From NCBI RefSeq assembly GCF_005048205.1, contig NZ_SUMF01000019.1, forward strand, positions 1 through 64,000: a stretch of 64,000 nt of DNA, given 5' to 3'. The translations under genes and the position numbers were made by a program. This DNA is from Chitiniphilus eburneus (GTDB lineage: Bacteria; Pseudomonadota; Gammaproteobacteria; Burkholderiales; Chitinibacteraceae). Below, piece by piece: positions 57,299-64,000 of this stretch (its first letter is position 1; the number at the start of each line of letters is the position of its first letter). Under the pieces are notes generated by a model, which did no database searches, had not been told where the DNA came from, and was given only the letters and a program-made list of their open reading frames with translations.

Positions 57299-57751
57299 AT
57301 GCGCTACTGGCTGATGAAATCGGAACCGGATGACGTTTCCATCGACGATCTGGCAAGCATGGGCGAGGTGGGCTGGTACGGCGTTCGTAACTACCAGGCG
57401 CGTAACTTCATGCGCGATGCGATGGCGCTGGGCGATGGCGTGCTGTTCTACCATTCCAGTTGCCCGCAGCCGGGCGTTGCCGGGCTGGCCGAGGTCAGCC
57501 GGCTGGCGTATCCCGACCCTACCCAGTTCGATCCCGAGTCCAGATACTTCGACCCCAAGTCCACCCCGGACCAGCCGCGGTGGCAACAGGTAGACGTGCG
57601 CTTCGTGCGCAAGACGCGGCTGTTGTCGCTGGATGAAATGCGCCGCATGCCCACGCTTGCGGGCATGCAGGTATTGCAGCGGGGCAACCGGCTGTCAATC
57701 ACCTCGGTATCCGAAGCCGAATGGCGCGACATCCTGGCGCTGCTGGACTGA
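57299..57751 (+). CDS. EVE domain protein
   Basis: A 150-aa single EVE domain, a PUA-like fold that binds modified bases in RNA or DNA. Markers: MRYWLMKSEPDDVSIDDL, WYGVRNYQARNFMRD, ALGDGVLFYHSSC, GLAEVSR, and a final LSITSVSEAEWRDIL. The ATG at 57299 begins the family; a frame 63 bp upstream is rejected. The function of stand-alone EVE proteins is unsettled. Confidence 0.93.
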   Translation: MRYWLMKSEPDDVSIDDLASMGEVGWYGVRNYQARNFMRDAMALGDGVLFYHSSCPQPGVAGLAEVSRLAYPDPTQFDPESRYFDPKSTPDQPRWQQVDVRFVRKTRLLSLDEMRRMPTLAGMQVLQRGNRLSITSVSEAEWRDILALLD

Positions 57752-58056
57752 GTCACGCCGCGCGCCAATCCGACCGAAGGCGGTTTCGCTGGCCGCCACG
57801 ACGGTGGGTATTCGTCACGCCTTACGCGAAATACGTCTTATTTTCCTTCTCAGCGGGACCGGGCTGCCTGGCGTCTTGCCCCGTTTGAAATTTCGTTCGC
57901 ATTTGGCGCACATGCCATGCTAATCCTTTGGTTTTATTGAAAGTTTTCTAGCTGTCAAGGCGGCTTTCCCCAGCAATACACCGCTCAGTGATCGCTTCTA
58001 TACTCGGCTGATACGCCAACGTCATGGCGTGAATAACAATCACTGGGGATAGGCAA
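57752..58056. other. Intergenic region upstream of the chemoreceptor
   Basis: 305 bp with a moderately AT-rich centre (57830-57960). GCTGATAC at 58007-58014 resembles a sigma-28 -10 element, but no -35 match sits at the right distance. No gene or repeat seen. Confidence 0.3.
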
Positions 58057-59682
58057 ATGGCTAAAGGCATAACGGTTGGACACCGGCTGGCCGCATTGAT
58101 CGCGATTGCCGTGGCGGCGTTGGGCCTGTTGGGCTGGCTTTCGCTGCGGCAGGTCGCGCGGGTTCAGGAACATGTGTTGCATGCCAGCGATGTCGTGCTG
58201 CCCGCCGTGGACATCGCGCGCGAGCTGAACGGCACCATGGTCGGGTTGCGGCTGGAGGTGGTGCGTCATGTCGCCGCGCACGAACTGGCGGACAAGCAAA
58301 AGGCGGATACCGCCATCACCGCGCAGCGAGAGAAGCTGGCTGCCTTGTTGGCCGAATATCGGAAGTTGCCGTTGCCGCCGGATGATCTGCAAACCGCCGA
58401 TGTACTCGAAGGCGCCATTGGCGAATACATCCAGGCGGTCCAGCACATGCTGGAGCTGTCGCGCGCCATGGACCCGGAGCATCCGGCGCCGGTCAGCGAT
58501 CCGGCCGCCACGGCGGCGGCCAGGAAAATTGCCGACACCATCGATACCGTGGTGAAGGATAGCCAGGACGGTGCACGGCAATCGCGTGCCGATGCGCAGG
58601 CGGCCTATAGCGAGGCCCGTACGCTGACCCTGGCGGTCATTGGCGCCTGCACGCTGCTGGTGCTGGGTGTGGGTTTCCTGCTTTACCGCTCCATCACCGG
58701 GCCATTGGCCTCGGCGCGAGATGCCACCACCAGCGTGGCCAGCCGGCTGGATTTCACCACTCGCGTCGGCTCCACCGCCCAGGATGAAATCGGCGAAACC
58801 GCTCGCGCGCTGGACAGGCTGCTCGAAACGCTACAGGCCAGCTTCCGTACCATTGGCCAGGGCGTGAGCGGGGTCGCCGAATCGTCGCGAGAACTGTCGG
58901 GCACCGCCGACGAAGTAGCGCGCAGCGCATCGCTGGCGTCGGAGTCGGCATCGGCCATTGCCGCCACCATCGAGCAGCTCACCGTCAGCATCAACCATGT
59001 GGGCGATCGGGCGCAGGAGGCCAGTGCCCTGTCGCGGGAGGCCGGCCAATTGGCGGCAGAAGGCGAGCAGGTGATCCTGGATGGTGTCACGCGGACCAAG
59101 TCCGCCGTCGATACGGTGCGCGAAGCCGCTGGCGACGTGGACCAGTTGCGCGAGGAAGCCAGCCGTATCGGCAGCGTGGCCGGCGTGATCAAGGACATCG
59201 CCGACCAGACCAACCTGCTGGCGCTGAACGCGGCCATCGAAGCGGCGCGCGCGGGCGAGCAGGGGCGCGGTTTCGCCGTGGTCGCCGACGAGGTGCGCAA
59301 ACTGGCCGAACGCACCACCCAGGCCACCGCCGAGATCGAACGCATGATCGGTGGGGTGCAGCGCGGCGCGTTGCGCGTGGTCGAGCATATCGACGGCGTG
59401 GCCAGCAGCGTGGCCGACAGCGCCGATCGGGCCGAGCAGGCGGGCGAGACCATCGTCCGCATCCGTGGCCGCGCCAATGACGCGGTGGCCATGGTGGCGG
59501 ACATCGCCAGCGCGATTCGCGAGCAGGCCCAGGCCAGCACCAACATCGCGCAGCAGGTGGAACGCATTGCGCAGATCGCGGAGGAAAACAACGCCGCCGC
59601 CGGGCACACCGCCGATGCGGCACACCACCTGGATGGGCTGACCGTGCGGATGAGTGAGGAAATGGCGCGCTATCGCGTGTAA
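58057..59682 (+). CDS. Methyl-accepting chemotaxis protein
   Basis: A 541-aa transmembrane chemoreceptor. First membrane segment [20 protein letters not shown] (~11-30), a periplasmic four-helix-bundle sensor (~31-188), second segment (~190-212), HAMP (~212-265), then the long helical signalling domain. Its hairpin tip reads [38 protein letters not shown] (contiguous, ~385-422), which contacts CheA/CheW. No C-terminal NWETF-type pentapeptide is present. Ligand unknown. Orphan gene with no other chemotaxis gene in the window. Confidence 0.95.
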   Translation: MAKGITVGHRLAALIAIAVAALGLLGWLSLRQVARVQEHVLHASDVVLPAVDIARELNGTMVGLRLEVVRHVAAHELADKQKADTAITAQREKLAALLAEYRKLPLPPDDLQTADVLEGAIGEYIQAVQHMLELSRAMDPEHPAPVSDPAATAAARKIADTIDTVVKDSQDGARQSRADAQAAYSEARTLTLAVIGACTLLVLGVGFLLYRSITGPLASARDATTSVASRLDFTTRVGSTAQDEIGETARALDRLLETLQASFRTIGQGVSGVAESSRELSGTADEVARSASLASESASAIAATIEQLTVSINHVGDRAQEASALSREAGQLAAEGEQVILDGVTRTKSAVDTVREAAGDVDQLREEASRIGSVAGVIKDIADQTNLLALNAAIEAARAGEQGRGFAVVADEVRKLAERTTQATAEIERMIGGVQRGALRVVEHIDGVASSVADSADRAEQAGETIVRIRGRANDAVAMVADIASAIREQAQASTNIAQQVERIAQIAEENNAAAGHTADAAHHLDGLTVRMSEEMARYRV

Positions 59683-59890
59683 GGGCGGCGCGACTTTCCG
59701 TTGAGTCGGCGCGTGGGACGATGCCCCTTCCGCGCCGGCGCTCTGTCCCTCGCGCGATGCCACAGACTTCGCGGCAGGCGCCGTCGTGCACGGCATCCAG
59801 CATGCTGCTTGCCCTGATGACGGCCGCCGTACCGATTGGCGAAATTCCGGCTTGGCCGGTGCCCGTGCGCGCCGTTATGCTCCGTGGCCT

Positions 59891-60877
59891 ATGACCATGA
59901 TCCTGCGCCGTCTCGACGGCTTTCTGCTGGCCATGCTGACCGCCATCGGCCTGGCCCTGTTGCACCCGGCACTCGGCACCGGCGATGGCCCGCTGCACCT
60001 GGGCGTCGTCACCAATCTGGGGGTGGCCCTGGTGTTCTTCCTGCATGGCGCCGCGCTGTCGCGCGAGCGGCTCAAGCAGGGCATGACCAACTGGCGGCTG
60101 CACCTGTTCGTGCAGGCCAGCACCTTCGTGCTGTTCCCCTTGCTGGGCGGTGGCGCGGTCTGGGCCGCGCAGGGGCGCGTGCCGCCGGACCTGCTGTTGG
60201 GCATCTTCTACCTGACCGCGCTGCCGTCGACCATTTCCTCATCCGTGGCGATGACCAGCCTGGGGCATGGCAATGTGCCCGCCGCCATCTTCAATGCTTC
60301 GCTGTCCAGCCTGATCGGCATGATCGCCACGCCGCTGCTGGTGGGGTTGATGGTCAGCACCAGCGGCCATGGCCTGCCGCTGGACCAGGCCATGCTCGAT
60401 ATCGCCACCCAGTTGCTATTGCCGTTTGCCGTCGGCCAGGCGTTGCGACCGTGGCTGGCCGATTTCATCGCGCGCCGTCGCGCCGTGATCGGCAAGGTGG
60501 ATAAAGCGGTGATCGTGCTGATCGTGTATTCGTCGTTCTGCGACTCCACTGCCGCAGGCCTGTGGCACGACTACGCATGGTGGATGCTGCTGGGCGTGGG
60601 GCTGTCGGTGGGCGTGCTGTTGTTCCTGGTGCTGGCGCTGACCACGCTGGGCAGCCGGTTCGCTGGGTTCAGCCGGGCCGACGAAGTGACCGCCGTGTTC
60701 TGCGGCTCCAAGAAAAGTCTGGCCAGCGGCATTCCGATGGCCAAGCTGCTGTTCGCCGGGCATCCCGCGCTCGGGCTGGTGGTGTTGCCGGTGATGTTCT
60801 ATCACCAGCTCCAGTTGGTGGTGTGCTCGATGCTGGCGCGCCGCTATGCCGCCCGCGCCGCGCTGGAGGACGCATGA
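59891..60877 (+). CDS. Bile acid:sodium symporter family protein (YfeH/SLC10A7-like)
   Basis: A 328-aa polytopic membrane protein. LGVALVFFLHGAALSRERLK, a central LTALPSTISSSVAMTSLGHGN, and CGSKKSLASGIPMAKLLF match the SLC10A7/YfeH branch. Substrate is not known for the bacterial members. ATG at 59891 is chosen; ATG at 59897 is an alternative. It overlaps the next gene by 4 bp (ATGA), so the two are coupled. Confidence 0.9.
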   Translation: MTMILRRLDGFLLAMLTAIGLALLHPALGTGDGPLHLGVVTNLGVALVFFLHGAALSRERLKQGMTNWRLHLFVQASTFVLFPLLGGGAVWAAQGRVPPDLLLGIFYLTALPSTISSSVAMTSLGHGNVPAAIFNASLSSLIGMIATPLLVGLMVSTSGHGLPLDQAMLDIATQLLLPFAVGQALRPWLADFIARRRAVIGKVDKAVIVLIVYSSFCDSTAAGLWHDYAWWMLLGVGLSVGVLLFLVLALTTLGSRFAGFSRADEVTAVFCGSKKSLASGIPMAKLLFAGHPALGLVVLPVMFYHQLQLVVCSMLARRYAARAALEDA

Positions 60878-61680
60878 TCGAATGGCTGCCGGTCCTGGCG
60901 GCCTGCCTGGGCGTCGGCGTCGTCGCCGGGTTCCTGGCCGGGCTGCTGGGCGTGGGTGGCGGGCTGGTGATCGTGCCGGCGTTGCTGTTCGTGTTCCACG
61001 CGCTGGGCGTCGCCGATCTGCATGCACAGCACCTGGCGCTGGGCACGTCGCTGGCCACCATCGTCATTACCTCGATATCCAGCCTGCGTGCGCACGATCA
61101 GCGCGGCAACGTGCGCTGGCCGGCATTTCGCGCGATCACGCCGGGCATCCTGATCGGCACCTTCGCCGGTGCGCAGTTCGCCGGGCTGCTCAGCGACGTG
61201 GTACTGAAGTGGTTCTTCGTCGTCTTCGCCTACGTGGTCGCCGCCCAGATGCTGCTCGACGCCAAGCCCAAGCCGCACCGGCAATTGCCGGGCTGGCGCG
61301 GCATGAGCCTGTGGGGCGGCGCGATCGGGCTGGTGTCCAGTTGGGTGGGCATCGGCGGCGGTTCGATGTCGGTGCCGTTCCTGGCCTGGCACAATGTCCC
61401 GGTGAAGGCCGCAATCGGCACCTCGGCCGCCATCGGCCTGCCGATCGCCGTGGCCGGCGCCGTTGGCTATGTGGTCAGCGGCTGGGAGCAGACGGCCCTG
61501 CCGGCGGGCAGCCTGGGCTTCGTCTACCTGCCGGCGCTGTTCGGCATTGCCGTGGCGAGCTTCCCGCTGGCCAAGGCCGGCGCCGCCGCCGCGCAACGCC
61601 TGCCGGTGCCTGTACTGAAGAAATGCTTTGCCGCCCTGCTGATCGTCCTGGCGACGCGAATGGCGTATTTGCTGATGTGA
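60874..61680 (+). CDS. TauE/SafE family anion transporter
   Basis: A 268-aa membrane protein, second TauE/SafE homologue in the window. Duplicated signature GFLAGLLGVGGGLVIVPALL and GLVSSWVGIGGGSMSVPFLAW, with HLALGTSLATIVITSISSLRAH between. Translationally coupled to the bile-acid-type symporter and ended by a terminator at 61681. It is not a recent duplicate of the 55765 gene: the glycine loops differ. Confidence 0.92.
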   Translation: MIEWLPVLAACLGVGVVAGFLAGLLGVGGGLVIVPALLFVFHALGVADLHAQHLALGTSLATIVITSISSLRAHDQRGNVRWPAFRAITPGILIGTFAGAQFAGLLSDVVLKWFFVVFAYVVAAQMLLDAKPKPHRQLPGWRGMSLWGGAIGLVSSWVGIGGGSMSVPFLAWHNVPVKAAIGTSAAIGLPIAVAGAVGYVVSGWEQTALPAGSLGFVYLPALFGIAVASFPLAKAGAAAAQRLPVPVLKKCFAALLIVLATRMAYLLM

Positions 61681-61709
61681 AAGAAGGCGCCCTTTCGGGC
61701 GTCTTCTTT
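61681..61709 (+). terminator. Rho-independent terminator
   Basis: AAGAAGGCGCCC (61681-61692), TTTC loop, GGGCGTCTTCTT (61697-61708) with one G-T pair. It follows the TauE/SafE stop directly. Confidence 0.8.
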
Positions 61710-61800
61710 GGGAAGGGGAAGGGTACTGTCGTGGGCAGCTCGCGCTACCGGGGTCCGGCCATTGCCTTTGTCGTTACCCTTTCCTCTTCCCAGCCGTTCC

Positions 61801-62415
61801 TCAAACATATCCCACGATACTGATGTACTGGCAGATGCTGCCCGCCAGCACGAACAGATGCCAGATTCCGTGGCCATGGCGAATCTTTTCGTCGAAGACG
61901 AAGAAGATGATGCCCACGGTGTAGAACAGCCCGCCGCCGGCCAGCCACAGCAGCCCGGCGTGCGGCAGCGCCGCTACCAGCGGGCCCATCGCCACCAGGA
62001 TCAGCCAGCCCATCATTACGTAGATCAGCAGCGAGAAGATACGGGTGCGGTGGCCGATCCACAGCTCCTGCACGATGCCCACCACCGCCAGCCCCCAGTT
62101 GACGCCGAACAGGCTCCAGCCCCAGCCGCCCTGTAGCGTGACCAGGGTGAACGGCGTGTAGCTGCCTGCGATCAGCAGGTAGATCGCGCAGTGGTCCAGT
62201 CGCTGAAATACCAGTTTGGCGCGGCCACGAAGCGAGTGGTAAAGCGTGGAGATGGTGTACAGCGACAACAGCGTAAAACCGTAGACCGATACGCCGACGA
62301 TCTTTCTGGGATCGCCGCCGATGCTGGCCCAGACGATGGCAAGCACGGTACCGACCAGCGCCAGTGCGGAGCCGACCAGGTGGCTATAGCTGTTGAAACG
62401 TTCTCCGTGGTACAT
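61801..62415 (-). CDS. Hemolysin III family membrane protein (PAQR-like)
   Basis: A 204-aa seven-transmembrane protein of the HlyIII/YqfA/PAQR family. Conserved metal-site residues appear in STLYHSL, RLDHCAIYLLIAGSYTPF and HGIWHLFVLAGS. N-terminal ERFNSYSHLVG is typical. Recent work on relatives points to membrane energetics or lipid homeostasis; hemolysis itself is doubtful. Single gene. Confidence 0.93.
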   Translation of the reverse strand: MYHGERFNSYSHLVGSALALVGTVLAIVWASIGGDPRKIVGVSVYGFTLLSLYTISTLYHSLRGRAKLVFQRLDHCAIYLLIAGSYTPFTLVTLQGGWGWSLFGVNWGLAVVGIVQELWIGHRTRIFSLLIYVMMGWLILVAMGPLVAALPHAGLLWLAGGGLFYTVGIIFFVFDEKIRHGHGIWHLFVLAGSICQYISIVGYV

Positions 62416-62612
62416 GCATGCCTCCCGCTATCAGTGCTGCGACGATAGCGCTTTCCGCGCTCGTGAGCATTGGGAATCCTTGTAACCGTTGGTTGCGATC
62501 AAGATTTGATTGCTGCCGACCATTCGTCCGCGCTGCGCTACCGCCTGCGCCGATGGCTGCGCGTGGCAAGATCAGCCCGGCACTGCGCTGCCTTCGGGCG
62601 TGCACCCATGCA

Positions 62613-62636
62613 AAAAGGCCGGGTTTCCCCGGCCTT
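62613..62636 (-). terminator. Rho-independent terminator of purC
   Basis: AAAGGCCGGG (62614-62623) pairs with CCCGGCCTTT (62627-62636). Read leftward, the stem ends in a T run just past the purC stop. Confidence 0.88.
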
Positions 62637-62654
62637 TGGTCGCTGGCGGGCCGA

Positions 62655-63533
62655 TCAGCCGATCAGCTTGTCCAGCGCTTCGCGGTACTTGGCGGCGGTC
62701 TTTTCGGCCACTTCCCGCGGCAGCGCGGGGGCGGGCGGGGATTTATTCCAGCCGGTGGATTCCAGCCAGTCGCGCACGAACTGCTTGTCGTACGACGGCG
62801 GGTTGGTGCCGGGCTGGTACTGGTCGGCGGGCCAGAAGCGGCTGGAATCGGGCGTCAGCGCTTCATCCATCAGCGTCAGCGTGCCGTTTTCGTCCAGGCC
62901 GAACTCGAACTTGGTATCGCCGATGATGATGCCGCGCGTCGCGGCGTATTCCGACGCCTTGCGATACAGCGCGATGGCGGTGTCGCGCACCTTGGCGGCC
63001 AGCTCGGCGCCCAGGATCTCCTCGCAGCGCGCGTAGCTGATGTTCTCGTCGTGGTCGCCCACCGCCGCTTTGGTGCTGGGGGTGAAGATCGGCTCGGGCA
63101 GCTTGTCGGCTTCTTTCAGCCCGGCCGGCAGCGCGATACCGCACACGGTGCCCTGTTGCTTGTATTCCTTCCAGCCCGACCCGGCGATGTAGCCGCGCAC
63201 GATGGCCTCCACCGGCACCGGCTTCAGCCGCTTGACCACGACAGCGCGGCCTTCCACCTGCGGGCGGTCTTCGGCGGATACCACGTCCTCGGCACGCTCG
63301 CCGGTGAAGTGGCTGGGCACTTCGTCCTTGAGCAGGTCGAACCAGAAATTGGAGATCGCGGTCAGGATCTTGCCCTTGTCCGGGATCGGTTCGGCCAGGA
63401 TGACGTCGAAGGCGGAAAGCCGGTCGGTGGCGATCATCAGCATGCGCTGGGCGTCGATCTCATACAGATCGCGCACCTTGCCGGCGTAGATCTTCTTCAG
63501 GCTGGTGAGTTGGGTGGTGGTCAGGCCGGACAT
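62655..63533 (-). CDS. purC: Phosphoribosylaminoimidazole-succinocarboxamide synthase
   Basis: A 292-aa SAICAR synthase for purine biosynthesis. [62 protein letters not shown] and the final [12 protein letters not shown] are the family landmarks. The longer, yeast-like version is typical of betaproteobacteria. Start at 63533 fits the family's [14 protein letters not shown]; the upstream frame runs into repeat DNA. Confidence 0.97.
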   Translation of the reverse strand: MSGLTTTQLTSLKKIYAGKVRDLYEIDAQRMLMIATDRLSAFDVILAEPIPDKGKILTAISNFWFDLLKDEVPSHFTGERAEDVVSAEDRPQVEGRAVVVKRLKPVPVEAIVRGYIAGSGWKEYKQQGTVCGIALPAGLKEADKLPEPIFTPSTKAAVGDHDENISYARCEEILGAELAAKVRDTAIALYRKASEYAATRGIIIGDTKFEFGLDENGTLTLMDEALTPDSSRFWPADQYQPGTNPPSYDKQFVRDWLESTGWNKSPPAPALPREVAEKTAAKYREALDKLIG

Positions 63534-63602
63534 GGCGTGGTTTTCCCGTGCGTCCAAAGGGCGGATTATAGCGAGAGCCTGGGGGCAGGGGTAATGCCGG
63601 TG

Positions 63603-63745
63603 GTGTGCCAGGTGAAGCATGCCCCCGGCGGAGCCGGGTGCGCGCCGTGGCTGGCATGCTGGCACCGGCTCTTTCCTGATCGACCCCACTCCCCCCGCCC
63701 TCGCCACCGCGAGGGAGCCTCGCTTTGCTCGGAGGGTGAGCTATT
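63603..63745. repeat. Diverged inverted copy of the 187-bp intergenic repeat
   Basis: On the minus strand this stretch reads CGAGCAAAGCGAGG, GAGGGCGGGGGGAGTGG, ATCGATCAGGAA-like and GCCGGTGCC words in the same order as the units at 15194 and 15381, and carries the CCCCCGGC/GCCGGG palindrome. It lies between purC and the GNAT gene, a gap of 300 bp otherwise empty. Confidence 0.8.
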
Positions 63746-63833
63746 CGGCATTGCTGAACCGATGGCTGGGCTGGATCGGGCACAAGACGGTTTCCACGCT
63801 GTTCTCTGTGTTCCCGGAATCTGCCTTTTCCCA

Positions 63834-64000
63834 CTACCTTGGCGCAGCTGCAACACGGCCGCGCCACATGAATCGCTCCGGCCGGGGGTAGACCTCGAAG
63901 CCGAGCGGGCGATAGATGGCGTGGGCGTCGAAGGTCATCAGGTAACAGTTTTCCACGTGGGCAATGCGTGGGTGCGCCAGCACGCGCTTCAGCAGGCGGG
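63834..64000 (-). CDS. GNAT family acetyltransferase, C-terminal part
   Basis: The final ~54 codons of a gene entering from the right edge; stop TAG at 63834-63836. The residues VLAHPRIAHVENCYLMTFDA and IYRPLGFEVYPRPERFMWR show the last strand and the GF.xYPRPERFM tail typical of a GNAT N-acetyltransferase. N-terminus and acetyl-CoA loop lie outside the window, so the substrate class cannot be judged. Confidence 0.75.
   Translation of the reverse strand, partial: RLLKRVLAHPRIAHVENCYLMTFDAHAIYRPLGFEVYPRPERFMWRGRVAAAPR

Noticed and set aside
56812-57333. A 173-aa frame with repeated peptide across the tandem array
   Set aside because: The peptide repetition follows from the 110-bp DNA repeat. 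Frames change between units because 110 is not a multiple of three, and the frame runs into the EVE gene in a different phase.
58007-58014. Sigma-28 promoter for the chemoreceptor
   Set aside because: GCTGATAC resembles the -10 element, but no acceptable -35 lies about 11 bp upstream.

Overview
The window looks like a piece of a GC-rich betaproteobacterial chromosome, most likely Neisseriales (Chromobacteriaceae or Chitinibacteraceae-like). The reasons are dnaA-dnaN-gyrB without recF, the lolB-ispE-tRNA-Gln-prs-rplY block, System II cytochrome c maturation (Ccs1/CcsA) beside cytochrome c4 and engB, chitin-type carbohydrate-binding proteins, and an N-acetylgalactosamine PTS operon. The genus assignment is inference; no rRNA is present.

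Layout. 1-3833 (minus): a tandem duplication with a 2464-bp period of a two-gene module: a secreted protein with two CBM5/12-like chitin-binding domains, followed 10 bp later by a secreted serine hydrolase. The second copy runs off the left edge. 4173-9004: YihY membrane protein, a stand-alone sigma-54 activator, a run of small envelope genes (PRC-barrel, BON lipoprotein, small lipoprotein), an orphan and DUF2325. 9159-17766: heptamer repeats, aldo/keto reductase, a second sigma-54 activator with a molbindin, outer-membrane phospholipase A, a hydrolase/EAL pair, tandem intergenic repeats, peroxiredoxin, sulfate-binding protein and ferredoxin. 17790-27306: HD-GYP protein, dynamin-like GTPase, mutM, then a housekeeping run (TPR lipoprotein, lolB, ispE, tRNA-Gln, prs, rplY). 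27370-37523: orphan gene, ccsA, ccs1, cytochrome c4, engB, metF, CidA/CidB-like pair with divergent LysR regulator, YqhD-type alcohol dehydrogenase.

38065-45456 is a catabolic operon for N-acetylgalactosamine/galactosamine: DeoR regulator (agaR), KbaZ/AgaZ, AgaS, PTS components IIB, IIC, IID and IIA, and the deacetylase AgaA. An AT-rich leader with repeated TTTCATT-like motifs precedes it. The aldolase catalytic subunit and the tagatose-6-phosphate kinase are not in the window. A long perfect-type hairpin sits inside the operon between IID and IIA.

45687-55183 is the replication-origin neighbourhood: gyrB, dnaN and dnaA leave leftward, and rpmH, rnpA, yidD, yidC and mnmE leave rightward. The dnaA-rpmH gap holds one perfect DnaA box and a near-consensus promoter for rpmH. 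55244-64000 carries a small secreted protein, two TauE/SafE transporters, a five-unit 110-bp tandem repeat, an EVE protein, a chemoreceptor, a bile-acid-type symporter, a hemolysin III protein, purC and the end of a GNAT acetyltransferase.

The most interesting item is the duplicated module at the left edge. The two copies align without net length change, yet nearly identical blocks alternate with strongly diverged blocks, and the main diverged block spans the C-terminus of the binding protein and the N-terminus of the hydrolase. That pattern would fit a matched protein pair that diversifies.
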